Source: Spirochaetia bacterium
GTDB taxonomy: Bacteria > Spirochaetota > Spirochaetia > Treponematales > Treponemataceae
Length of the DNA stretch: 39,772 nt
Reading direction: 5' to 3'
NCBI GenBank assembly: GCA_900767955.1
Contig: CAAGBC010000061.1
Coordinates: 1 to 39,772 of the forward strand
The notes under the pieces were generated by a model that was not told where the DNA came from, ran no database searches, and saw only the letters and a list, made by a program, of their open reading frames with translations. Below are positions 26,601 to 34,148 of this stretch, in pieces. The position numbers and the translations under genes are program-made. Numbering within the stretch: the stretch's first letter is position 1; each line of letters begins with the position of its first letter.

Positions 26601-27313
26601 AAATTTGGAGTTTCATTTGTAGATTTTACAAAATAAGTTTCTTTTTCATTCACTGAACCCAAAAGAACATCAGCTTCTTTTTTTGTAAATTCAATATTTT
26701 TTGAAACATCTGTTCCGTCAACTTTTTCTGAGTAACTTGCTTTTACACCAGTTTTTGTATCAACATAAGTTCCTGCACAATCAGCAGAATCATTATTGCC
26801 AATATCTAAAGAAAAAGTTCCATCTTCATTAATGACTAATTTATCTGTAAGAGAATTCCAAGTTCCGATGTAATCAGATTTTACAAGAACAAATGACAAT
26901 GAATCTTTTGTCAAATCAATAACTTGGGATTTTTGACAATCTGCGTTCAAAATGCTTGCAGGATTATCAGTATATGCGGAAACATCTGTTCCCTTTGGAA
27001 GAGAAACTAAAACACACTTTGTATAAGTTTCATCTGCTTCAAAAGTTGCAACTCCATCTTTTACTGTAACAGGAATTAAAACTTTATTTCCATTATTATC
27101 ATAAACATAAGCGTAAACATCAGTTGTTGCCCAAGAGTCAGGAATTCCTTGTACACTGTGAGTTTTTTTCACAACTGTTATAACATCAGGTTTTTCTTCT
27201 TCCATTTTTTTTATTTCAGAATCAACTTCTGTAGAACAGCCAAGAATTAAAGACTGTGTAAAAAATATAGCTGTAATTAACAATAAAAAAGATTTTTTGA
27301 AATTAGTAACCAT
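23690..27313 (-). CDS. Large lipoprotein with eight InlB-type B-repeats
   Basis: 1207 residues. Lipoprotein signal with lipobox LILGC (Cys26). Residues about 45-330 hold beta-rich domains of unknown family, including two similar TWxxxxD modules near 151 and 241. Eight Listeria-Bacteroides (InlB B/Flg_new) repeats follow at about 331-396, 397-460, 461-528, 529-598, 599-668, 669-741, 742-814 and 815-882, each with GYxFxGW and ending in (A/T)xW. The C-terminal part (about 1085-1175: YVYFYNEG, GDGWYGAP, GWTIECD, IFFKAAG) faintly resembles starch-binding CBM26-type modules, which would suit its neighbour, but this is tentative. No catalytic motif is seen; a surface adhesin or glycan-binding role is inferred. 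AAGGAG lies 6 nt before the ATG. Confidence 0.88.
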   Translation of the reverse strand: MVTNFKKSFLLLITAIFFTQSLILGCSTEVDSEIKKMEEEKPDVITVVKKTHSVQGIPDSWATTDVYAYVYDNNGNKVLIPVTVKDGVATFEADETYTKCVLVSLPKGTDVSAYTDNPASILNADCQKSQVIDLTKDSLSFVLVKSDYIGTWNSLTDKLVINEDGTFSLDIGNNDSADCAGTYVDTKTGVKASYSEKVDGTDVSKNIEFTKKEADVLLGSVNEKETYFVKSTNETPNLNGTWKNSDGTITTIINNESKKIYVKDGETEIWGTIVQEDNMFILQDEESNVIGTGFVSAAGNAYIYNEATGAYEIFTRNGSATESYSTIPLKMFTVTYKSEFADDYVQEKAEGTVLELPTPSYKGYRFDGWYTDEGKTAKAEATYTIVGNLTFYAKWVQQVTVKFTSAQSEHPDVTVDLGTEITIEDPSKEKFAFDGWFDGETKVSGKYTVTKDVELVAIWTALYNVTFETSGGSEVESLSNVRAETKITLPETTWDGYDFEYWSAEGKPFAIGAEYTVNSDVIFVAKWAGLCTVVYNTDGGSSVESKTVHDMETIHMPAAPTKDGYRFLGWYTTDENNLMQPGDVFNVTDSVTINAKWVAQYKYHFDNNDGNAYEVAYTTVDENTEITIELEPTRDGYVFKGWSDGETTYAVGAKYTIKKDTVFKAEWVKLHTYYYDNNYGEVGEIDPSTLQTAEDNSEITVGPAIERAGYVFKGWSDGENTYQPDELYTITKDIVFKAEWVKLYTYYYDNNYGEVGEIDPSTLQTAEDGSKITVGPAIERTGYIFAGWRVDKNIYQQGDSYTITKDTVFKAIWNVLVTYSLGFPETEDEDELVEEGATIVLPNPTHDGYTFKHWTSNISEAWYSAEDEVEISEKVTFTAVWTKDPVAYSISGVPTNETWTSGTVVAWVWNDNVETGSVVEPTFDKGTADYSFETAEDIKYCTIFVVDSMPSEPVTKDALTENATAKSADMDISSGKAVFEAVYTIINVSDWYDDASAEIYISYEKDDEMQWINVTDNVEVAENGTLTIEFQSSDVITECTLSRFDPDDVDGLSDLSSVKPWNSVDLIFGDSCFTEFHDKFAIDSSKVYFKNAASFGIGIYVYFYNEGDSLPSTSNLSALTQMTAEPNGDGWYGAPADFTKEKVAFYGKDGNQNNSGWTIECDLIEGKIFFKAAGEKNTSGSNSGKYNMESFSSIKDALSKEVSKSTN
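24872..25309 (-). repeat. Recent 219-bp tandem duplication inside the InlB-type array
   Basis: Repeat units 6 and 7 (residues 669-741 and 742-814) share YYYDNNYGEVGEIDPSTLQT and most flanking residues, and the DNA is nearly identical with a 219-bp period (compare 25260-25330 with 25041-25110). The other units are much more diverged. Confidence 0.93.
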
Positions 27314-27644
27314 AAAATCTCCTTAAAAAATCAATTTTGAAATTGACTTTTTACGCTGTTTTGCAATGCAATAAAAACAGCAATTAGTAAATAAGTAAAA
27401 GTTTGTAACACAAACCCAACGATAAAATGTAGTTCATCAGTTTAGAAAAGCCATTATCAGCAAAACAATTTTAAAATAAAGAAATATAAATAAACTATCG
27501 TCCGTTTTGTATAAAAATTTAACTGTGCAAAGTTTTATACGACATAATGAATTAATTCTAACACAGTTTTTTTTAAAAGCAAATTTTATCTGCTAATATT
27601 GCATTTTTTTTGCATTTTCTTCCATTAATATGTATAATTTTGGA
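27314..27644. other. Intergenic region between divergent lipoprotein and rqcH genes
   Basis: 331 bp without a gene. It contains three inverted repeats: TCAATTTTGAAATTGA (27331-27346), which would form a hairpin just upstream of the ribosome-binding site in the lipoprotein mRNA; GTTTGT-AAC-ACAAAC (27401-27415), operator-like; and GTATAAAA-N16-TTTTATAC (27509-27540). The rqcH promoter lies at its right end. No convincing -35/-10 pair for the lipoprotein gene was found. Confidence 0.6.
27610..27638 (+). promoter_or_regulatory. Promoter of rqcH (predicted leaderless)
   Basis: TTGCAT (27610-27615), 17-nt spacer, perfect TATAAT (27633-27638), then TTTGGA and an ATG at 27645. The predicted start site is the A of that ATG. 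An upstream in-frame ATG at 27630 lies inside the promoter and would not be transcribed from it. Confidence 0.78.
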
Positions 27645-29102
27645 ATGTCACTAAATTGTAATGAAATAAACTTAATCTTAAACGAACTTTCTATCCAAGG
27701 CGCATTTATCCAAGATATTATTCAACCTGGCTACGACACACTTGCGCTTTACACATATAAAAGCGGAATTGCAAAAACTGTTTTAATTTGCACTGCTCAA
27801 AATTCTTGCCGCATAAATGAAACACGCAGAAAAATTATAAAAAATGATAAACCTTTGCGATTTATGGAATTCCTAAAATCAAAAATAAAAGGAGCTAAAA
27901 TAAATTCCATTGAACAAATTGATTTGCAACGCATAGTAAAAATGGAACTTTCCCACGCAGATGAAAACTTTCTTCTATATATAAGATTATGGAGTAATGC
28001 TGCAAATGTAATTTTGTGCGATTCCAACAATGTAATTTTAGATTCCATGTTCCGAAGACCTAAAAAAAATGAAGTAACAGGCGGAACATTTATTATTCCA
28101 GAAAGTGATAATTCAAAACCTCAAAAAGAATGGCCAATCCGTGATTTTTCCCAAGTGCAAGAAGAATTTTTGCAAAAGCATCCAGATTCATTGCCACTTT
28201 CGTTTAATCAAAAAGTTGATTTATGGTACAGCGAACACGCCTCTTCACTTTCTAGAGAAGCACTTCTGAAACAAGCGGAAAAATGGTACACATCAACACA
28301 TTCCAGAATGACTACAGCTTTGGAACGCCTTCAGCAAAAATTAAAAGATTTTGAAAACGCTGAACAATACAAACACCAAGGCGATTTAATTCTTTCATAT
28401 AGTTATTTAATAGATGGAAAATCAAAATTTATTGAATGTGAAGATTACAACACAGGAAAAACAGTTCAGATTCTTATTGACCCAAAAAAATCTGCCCACG
28501 AAAATGCAAGCACTTATTACGAGCAATACAAAAAAGCACAATCTGGAAGCGAAGATTTAATTCACGATATTGAGCTTTCAAAAAAACAAATAGAAAAACT
28601 GGATAAACTTTATCAAGAAATATTAAACGAACAAAATCCTGTAAAAATCGAACAGTTATTGCGCAAAGATTCAACGCCAAAGCAACAAATCAAAAAAACT
28701 CATCCAGGATTAGATTACACAGTAAATGGTTGGTATATTCTTGTTGGGCGTGACGCAAACGAAAATGATGAACTTCTTCGTCACCATGTAAGAGGAAGTG
28801 ATATGTGGCTTCATGTTAGGGATTTTCCAGGTGGATATGTATTCATCAAAAATAGACCAGGAAAAACTATTCCTCTTGAAATATTGTTAGATGCAGCAAA
28901 TCTTGCAGTTTATTATTCCAAAGCAAGAAACGCAGGAAAAACTGATTTATATTACACTCATGTAAAATATTTACGCCGCGCAAAAAATGGGCCAAAAGGA
29001 TTAGTTCTTCCCACTCACGAAAAAAACTTGTGCATTGAACTAGATAAAAAACGCCTTGCACGACTTGATTCACTAAGACAAGAAGCACAAGGCATTAATT
29101 AG
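27645..29102 (+). CDS. rqcH: RqcH/NFACT-family ribosome quality-control protein
   Basis: 485 residues from this start. NFACT proteins bind stalled 50S subunits with peptidyl-tRNA and direct addition of alanine tails; older annotations call them fibronectin-binding proteins. The NFACT-N domain begins at MSLNCNEINLILNEL; a coiled coil covers about 255-340; NFACT-R (DUF814) carries HHVRGSDMWLHVRDFPGGYV near the C-terminus. The C-terminal NFACT-C domain of longer homologues is absent, as in bacterial versions. The start at 27645 rather than 27630 follows from the promoter, whose -10 covers the upstream ATG, and from the usual MSL beginning of the family. The TAG stop directly abuts the stop of the convergent helicase gene. 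Confidence 0.9.
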   Translation: MSLNCNEINLILNELSIQGAFIQDIIQPGYDTLALYTYKSGIAKTVLICTAQNSCRINETRRKIIKNDKPLRFMEFLKSKIKGAKINSIEQIDLQRIVKMELSHADENFLLYIRLWSNAANVILCDSNNVILDSMFRRPKKNEVTGGTFIIPESDNSKPQKEWPIRDFSQVQEEFLQKHPDSLPLSFNQKVDLWYSEHASSLSREALLKQAEKWYTSTHSRMTTALERLQQKLKDFENAEQYKHQGDLILSYSYLIDGKSKFIECEDYNTGKTVQILIDPKKSAHENASTYYEQYKKAQSGSEDLIHDIELSKKQIEKLDKLYQEILNEQNPVKIEQLLRKDSTPKQQIKKTHPGLDYTVNGWYILVGRDANENDELLRHHVRGSDMWLHVRDFPGGYVFIKNRPGKTIPLEILLDAANLAVYYSKARNAGKTDLYYTHVKYLRRAKNGPKGLVLPTHEKNLCIELDKKRLARLDSLRQEAQGIN

Positions 29103-31037
29103 TTAGAAGCGTTCAGCCTTTGCAGATTTCTTTTTGTAAAGTCCTGCACTTCCGCTGCGTTCTGTTGGTGTATGAAAATTCGGTCTATTGCCTTTTGATT
29201 TTCCAGAACGATTTTTGTCAGCATCTTTTGGATTGCGTCTTTCGGAACTAAAACTTTCTGAACGGCGTTTTCCACCAAAATTTTTGCCGCCTTTTCTTGA
29301 ACGGTCATCAAAATCAAAATCTCTTCTTCCACCTTCTTTTACATCAATGTGCATATGTGGAATTTTTGAATTAGATTTTGAAAGTTCCAAAGCTTTGCGT
29401 GCCATATTTTTAGGCAAACTTACTAATGTAAAATTAGATGAAATATCAATTCTGTCTACAAGGCGACCAGGAATGTGTAACAAACTACTAAAATAATCTG
29501 CAACTCTTCTAGGATTGTATCCATCACGGCGACCAAGCTGAATATACAAACGAAGCTGGTCAGAAGAATCACCTTTATTTACTGCGTGGATTTTTCCGTA
29601 ACGAGATTTGTCTAATTTTTTTCCATAAGTTACAGCAAGTAATGAAGCAAGAACATTTTCTGCAGAATCATTTTCGTAAAGTTCCTGTGCCATTTTTACA
29701 AACTGTTCTGGAATTTCTTCTGATTTTTGATTTTCCAAATCTTGTTTTAATTGGTCAAACAAGTATGTGCGTTTTTTTTCTATTACTTTATCAACAGATG
29801 GAATTTCTGATTCTACCATTTCGCCTTTACTTGCTTTTCTAACTGCACGCTGCAAAAATCCTAATTTTCTGATTTCGTTAGGACAAACAAAAGTAACTGC
29901 TTCACCTGTGGAACCTGCACGACCTGTTCGGCCAATTCTGTGAACATAAGTTGCTCCATCAAATGGCAAAGAATAATTTACAACATGGCTCAAACCAGAA
30001 ATATCAATTCCACGAGCAGCAACATCTGTAGCAACTAAAATGCGTGTTTTTTTATTTCTAAAACGAGCTAAGATTTTTTCACGCTGAGTTTGAGCAATAT
30101 CTCCGTGCAATGCAGCTGCTTCATATCCTCGTTCATCAAGAGCTTTTGAAACTGTATCTGCATCCATTTTTGTTTGTGTAAAAACTAATCCGTAAAAATC
30201 ATCAGCAATGTCGATAAGACGCACAAGGGCTTCGATTTTTTCACTTTCACAAAGAACCCAATATTTTTGGTCAATTAATAATGGTTCGTCAATTACGCCT
30301 TCTTCTTCAACAACTTCATAATCGCCCATGAATTTTCCAGCGATTTTTAAGATTGGTTCTGGCATTGTTGCACTGAACAAAAGAATTCTGCTTTCTGGAT
30401 TTGCGTTTTGGAAAATATTTTCGATGTCGTCAATAAATCCCATATCAAGCATTTCGTCCCCTTCATCAAGGATAAAATACTCAATTTTGCTTAAATCTAA
30501 TGTTCCTCTTTCAATGTGGTCTTGAATACGACCTGGAGTTCCAACAACAATTTCTGCACCGCGTTTTAAATCACGAATCTGTGTTGCGTAGGAAGCGCCA
30601 CCGTATAAAACACAAGTGCGTGGAACTTTTCCTTCTGTAAAGGACTGTAATTCTGTACAAGTTTGAACTGCTAATTCACGAGTTGGTTCCAAAACAACAG
30701 CACGAACGCAATCTGTTTTTTCTCTTAACTTCTGAATTAAAGGCAAACCAAATGCGGCTGTTTTTCCTGTTCCTGTGCGGGCTTTTGCAATGATATTTGC
30801 TTCACCGTTTAACAAGCGTGGAATTGCCAAAACTTGTATTGGAGAAGGAACTTTAAATCCTTTGCGTTCTATTGCAGTTAATGTTTGTTCATCTAATCCT
30901 AAATCTTCAAATGAAATTTCTGCATCTTCTGTGTCGTCAGTGCCTTCCACTGATGTTTCTAATTCTTGATTTTCTGCTTGATTTTCAATAATTTCTTGAT
31001 TTTCTAAAGCTAAATCTTTGTTTTCTTCTTGTTCCAT
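29103..31037 (-). CDS. DEAD-box RNA helicase with DbpA-type RNA-binding domain
   Basis: 644 residues. Acidic N-terminal extension (1-40), Q motif (SFEDLGL...PSPIQ), Walker A ARTGTGKT (86-93), PTRELAVQ, TPGR, motif II DEGD (191-194), SAT, ARGID and HRIGRTGRAG. A DbpA-type RNA-binding domain follows (about 497-570, LYIQLGRRDGYNPRRVADYF), then a basic Arg/Lys/Ser/Gly tail. It probably remodels rRNA during 50S assembly or acts in cold adaptation and decay. Motif II has Gly in place of Ala (GGG codon), a departure from DEAD. A GGGA box precedes the ATG. It is convergent with rqcH with no base between the stop codons. Confidence 0.93.
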   Translation of the reverse strand: MEQEENKDLALENQEIIENQAENQELETSVEGTDDTEDAEISFEDLGLDEQTLTAIERKGFKVPSPIQVLAIPRLLNGEANIIAKARTGTGKTAAFGLPLIQKLREKTDCVRAVVLEPTRELAVQTCTELQSFTEGKVPRTCVLYGGASYATQIRDLKRGAEIVVGTPGRIQDHIERGTLDLSKIEYFILDEGDEMLDMGFIDDIENIFQNANPESRILLFSATMPEPILKIAGKFMGDYEVVEEEGVIDEPLLIDQKYWVLCESEKIEALVRLIDIADDFYGLVFTQTKMDADTVSKALDERGYEAAALHGDIAQTQREKILARFRNKKTRILVATDVAARGIDISGLSHVVNYSLPFDGATYVHRIGRTGRAGSTGEAVTFVCPNEIRKLGFLQRAVRKASKGEMVESEIPSVDKVIEKKRTYLFDQLKQDLENQKSEEIPEQFVKMAQELYENDSAENVLASLLAVTYGKKLDKSRYGKIHAVNKGDSSDQLRLYIQLGRRDGYNPRRVADYFSSLLHIPGRLVDRIDISSNFTLVSLPKNMARKALELSKSNSKIPHMHIDVKEGGRRDFDFDDRSRKGGKNFGGKRRSESFSSERRNPKDADKNRSGKSKGNRPNFHTPTERSGSAGLYKKKSAKAERF

Positions 31038-31067
31038 ATTTCCCTAATTATAAAAAACGATTTTTCT

Positions 31068-31096
31068 ACTATAGATTATAATTAACTTATTTTCAA
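31068..31096 (-). promoter_or_regulatory. Sigma-70-type promoter of the DEAD-box gene
   Basis: Minus strand: TTGAAA (31091-31096), 17-nt spacer, TATAGT (31068-31073). The leader would be about 24 nt and contains the AGGGAAA ribosome-binding region. Confidence 0.68.
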
Positions 31097-31172
31097 GCAA
31101 CACGATGACAAAGGATTGAATATTTCGCATTTAGTGCAGTTGATTAGAACAATTACATACGATTAATTGATT

Positions 31173-31315
31173 TTATTCATGTGGAATGTTTCTTTTGCAA
31201 ATCGTTATTCACGCGGCATACTTCTTTTACAAATCGTTATTCACACTGTACAGTTTCTTTTGCAAAAGGTTATTCACGCGGTATACTTCTTTTGCAAATC
31301 GTAATTCACGCGAAC
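31173..31315. repeat. 32-33 bp tandem array (four units plus a partial)
   Basis: Units at 31190-31221, 31222-31253, 31254-31286 and 31287-31315 share TTCTTTTGCAAATCGTTATT then CACGCGG.ATAC; a degenerate partial unit precedes at about 31173-31189. There are no spacers, so this is not a CRISPR array. It occupies the left part of the gene-free stretch 31038-31553; reading frames across it are chance products of the repeat. Confidence 0.88.
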
Positions 31316-31430
31316 AAAATAATTCTTCGTTACTGCTGCGCTCAAGGTTCACGGTGCATGAGCGAAATTTTGGGGCTACTCAGCCCATGCAAATGAACTT
31401 GGCGCAACATCCACTACGCATTATTTTGTT
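31313..31430. mobile_element. 118-bp imperfect inverted-repeat element (MITE-like)
   Basis: Perfect 11-bp terminal inverted repeats AACAAAATAAT (31313-31323) and ATTATTTTGTT (31420-31430). The interior also pairs: AAGGTTCA (31344-31351) with TGAACTT (31394-31400), TGCAT (31355-31359) with ATGCA (31387-31391), and a central GGGCT-ACTC-AGCCC (31373-31386). There is no open reading frame and no clear target-site duplication. It directly follows the 32-bp tandem array. It is either a non-autonomous transposable element or a structured RNA gene. Confidence 0.6.
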
Positions 31431-31553
31431 GGAAGTGGGGTTTATAGCAAACCTGGCAAAAGATAAACACCTTTCATTCTAATCCCCTCCTATATTTACT
31501 AATCCCACCAGTTGTGATATTTTTTCAGAATAATATAAAATGTAGGAGTTTAT

Positions 31554-32156
31554 ATGAAAAAAGTTATCCAAATCATTTCAATTAGTTTGTTGTCAATTTT
31601 GTTTTTTAGTTGTGCCTCTATTCCAGAGCCTTCTGAAAAAAACATCGCTTTAGTTTACGGACGCGTTTCCCTTAATTTTAATGGAATCGCAAGTAATCAC
31701 GGAATGCCAGAAAGTGATGTAACAAAAAGCGGAATTACTGTAAAAGTAAAAAATGTAAAAACAAAAAAATCTTATATAGCCAGATCAAACACAGATGGCG
31801 AATTTACTTTTGCAGGATTGCCAGAAGGAACTTATTCTGTTTTTAGTATTACCAAATCAATTAATGCAAAAACTGGTTTCAAAGCAGATGTTGAAATTCA
31901 AGAAATAAAACACATAAAAGAAAGATATTATTTCAAAGTGCAAGAACCAGGAGTTATAAATCTTGGGCAAATTGATATTAATATCCAAGTAACAAGCGTT
32001 GAAGTTGGTTATTTCTATTATAGATTTTACCCTTATTGGAAATACAAATACAACGAAACAAAGGATTTCTTTTACAACAATCACCCAGAATCAGATTGGG
32101 TAAACGAACCTTGGTATGAACCAATACAAACAATGACAAAAAAAAACAATGAGTAA
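31554..32156 (+). CDS. Lipoprotein with carboxypeptidase-regulatory-like domain
   Basis: 200 residues. Signal peptide with lipobox LFFSC (Cys20 or so), then a short linker and a beta-sandwich of the CarboxypepD_reg/Cna-B kind (KSGITVKVKNVKTKKS ... TDGEFTFAGLPEGTYSV, about 60-105). The C-terminal half is rich in Tyr and Phe without a recognised domain. Location: anchored in the outer or inner membrane; function unknown. GGAG (31545-31548) precedes the ATG. A possible promoter TTGTGA (31512-31517)-N18-TAAAAT (31536-31541) would leave a leader of only about 6 nt. It ends 4 nt before the ABC-F gene, suggesting co-transcription. Confidence 0.8.
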   Translation: MKKVIQIISISLLSILFFSCASIPEPSEKNIALVYGRVSLNFNGIASNHGMPESDVTKSGITVKVKNVKTKKSYIARSNTDGEFTFAGLPEGTYSVFSITKSINAKTGFKADVEIQEIKHIKERYYFKVQEPGVINLGQIDINIQVTSVEVGYFYYRFYPYWKYKYNETKDFFYNNHPESDWVNEPWYEPIQTMTKKNNE

Positions 32157-32160
32157 ATAA

Positions 32161-34077
32161 ATGAATATTCTTTCTATTAATAATCTTTCAAAAATTGGCA
32201 GAGAAAAACCTCTTTTTACAGAAGTGACTTTTGGATTAAACGAAGGTGAAAAAGCAGCCTTAATCGGAAAAAACGGAACAGGAAAATCCACATTGTTAAA
32301 TACAATCGCAGGCGTTCTTGCTCCCGATGAAGGAACAATTGTAATCAACAAAGAATCTGGAGTATCATTTTTACCTCAGAATCCAAACTTTAATCCAGAA
32401 GATACAATTCGTAATCACATCTTTAAAAGTGACTCTCCCAAATTAAAGATTATTAAAGAATATTTACAAATTTGCGAACAACTAGGCCAAAGCGATAAAA
32501 TTCAAAATCGCTACAACGAACTAAATGAACTAATGGAAAAACAGGATTTATGGAACTATGAATCACAAATTAGTTCCATACTTTCTGTTTTGGGCATAAA
32601 AGACTTAGACATCCCAATGAAAACACTTTCTGGTGGAATGATAAAAAAAGTTGCATTAGCCCAAGTTCTTGTAGAAGACACAAAATTACTTTTACTAGAC
32701 GAACCAACAAACCACTTGGATATTTCTACAATTTCATGGTTGCAAGAATATTTACGCACAACAAAACGCACTGTTTTAATGGTTACCCACGACAGATACT
32801 TTTTAGACGCTGTGTGTACAAACATTTTTGAAATTGCCAGAAACAAATTAAAACTTTACCAAGGAAATTATTCCACTTACCTAGAAAAAAAACAAATCGA
32901 AGCCGAAATAGAACAAAACACAGACAGAAGAATTGAATCAGTTTTGCGTTTTGAACGAGATTGGCTTATGCGTGGACCTTGCGCCAGAGGAACAAAAGCA
33001 AATGCTAGAATTCAGAGAGATGAAGAATTAATCAATCGCGAAAAATTCCAAGCAGACAAAGAATTCAGTTTTGAAGTTCAAGGTAGACGACTTGGTGGAA
33101 AAGTTTTAGAACTTAATAACATCAGTAAAAATTACAAAAAATCACAAGGAAACAATATTCCTGTTATAAAAGATTTTTCTTACACATTTACAAAAGGTCA
33201 AAAAATCGGCGTTTTTGGAGATAACGGTTCAGGAAAAACTACATTCCTTAATTTAATAACTGGTCAAATAAAACCAGACACAGGAACAATCGTTGTAGGT
33301 GAAAATACCTTCTTCGGTTACTATATGCAAAATCCAGAATTCCCAAACACAAATCTTACAGTTTTGGAATACATAAAAGAAGCCGCTGAATACATCGTAA
33401 AAAATGACGGAAAAAATTTAAGTGCGTCAGCATTTTTGGAAGAATTCGGGTTTGAAGGAAAAATCCAATACTCTCCAGTTAGCACATTAAGTGGTGGGGA
33501 ACGAAAACGATTATTTTTAGTTAGATTATTAATGTCAAATCCAAACTTTTTAATTCTTGACGAACCAACAAATGATTTTGACATTTTCACAATGAATATT
33601 TTGGAACAATTTTTATATTCCTACAAAGGATGTTTGCTAATTGTAAGCCATGACAGATATTTTATGGATAAAGTTGCAGACACACTTTTTATTCTTGAAG
33701 AAGACGGATTAATCAGCGGTTTTGTAGGAAAATGTTCAGAATACATTGAATATCGCAAACAGAAAAAACAAGAAGAACTTAAAGCCATAAAAGAAGAAAA
33801 GGCCGCAACTTACAAAAAAGAAGCTGATTCTGCCAAAGAAGAAAATACTTCCAAAAAGAAAAAGCGTTCTTTCAAAGAGCAAAAGGAATTTGAAGAATTA
33901 GAAGTGCAAATTCTTGAACTTGAAGAAGAAAAATCCTCATTGGAAGAAAAATTAAGCGGTGGCAATTCGGGAACAGATTTTTCTGACATTGCAGAAATCA
34001 CAAAACAATATCAAGATATTTCAGATTCATTAGAAAAAAAATACACCCGCTGGGAAGAATTAGCAAGTATTGAATAA
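32161..34077 (+). CDS. ABC-F family ATPase (Uup-like)
   Basis: 638 residues, no membrane segment. Two ABC domains: Walker A GKNGTGKS (36-43) and GDNGSGKT (353-360), signatures LSGGMIKK and LSGGERKR, Walker B with LLLDEPTNHLD and LILDEPTNDFD, joined by the ABC-F linker (about 235-300). A charged linker and C-terminal coiled coil (about 565-635) match the Uup branch, which acts on ribosomes or DNA ends. ABC-F proteins work on the 50S E site; antibiotic-protection members look similar, but the coiled coil favours a housekeeping role. No clear Shine-Dalgarno sequence; coupling to the lipoprotein gene 4 nt upstream is likely. Confidence 0.92.
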   Translation: MNILSINNLSKIGREKPLFTEVTFGLNEGEKAALIGKNGTGKSTLLNTIAGVLAPDEGTIVINKESGVSFLPQNPNFNPEDTIRNHIFKSDSPKLKIIKEYLQICEQLGQSDKIQNRYNELNELMEKQDLWNYESQISSILSVLGIKDLDIPMKTLSGGMIKKVALAQVLVEDTKLLLLDEPTNHLDISTISWLQEYLRTTKRTVLMVTHDRYFLDAVCTNIFEIARNKLKLYQGNYSTYLEKKQIEAEIEQNTDRRIESVLRFERDWLMRGPCARGTKANARIQRDEELINREKFQADKEFSFEVQGRRLGGKVLELNNISKNYKKSQGNNIPVIKDFSYTFTKGQKIGVFGDNGSGKTTFLNLITGQIKPDTGTIVVGENTFFGYYMQNPEFPNTNLTVLEYIKEAAEYIVKNDGKNLSASAFLEEFGFEGKIQYSPVSTLSGGERKRLFLVRLLMSNPNFLILDEPTNDFDIFTMNILEQFLYSYKGCLLIVSHDRYFMDKVADTLFILEEDGLISGFVGKCSEYIEYRKQKKQEELKAIKEEKAATYKKEADSAKEENTSKKKKRSFKEQKEFEELEVQILELEEEKSSLEEKLSGGNSGTDFSDIAEITKQYQDISDSLEKKYTRWEELASIE

Positions 34078-34148
34078 TCCTGAAACGCGAAAGACGTTAG
34101 TCTTGAGCAAATCCGTGTTGCAAAAAAGCCTAGCGTTAAAAATGAAAA

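Noticed and set aside
31190..31315. CRISPR array
   Set aside because: Units are directly adjacent with no unique spacers, and no cas genes are present.
31181..31482. Two overlapping plus-strand open frames of 71 and 98 residues
   Set aside because: Both are translations of the tandem array and inverted-repeat element, with no ribosome-binding site and no recognisable domain.
34078..34148. Terminator or small RNA between the ABC-F and radical SAM genes
   Set aside because: Only very short pairings (such as GAC-GTTA-GTC) and no T run; too weak to call.
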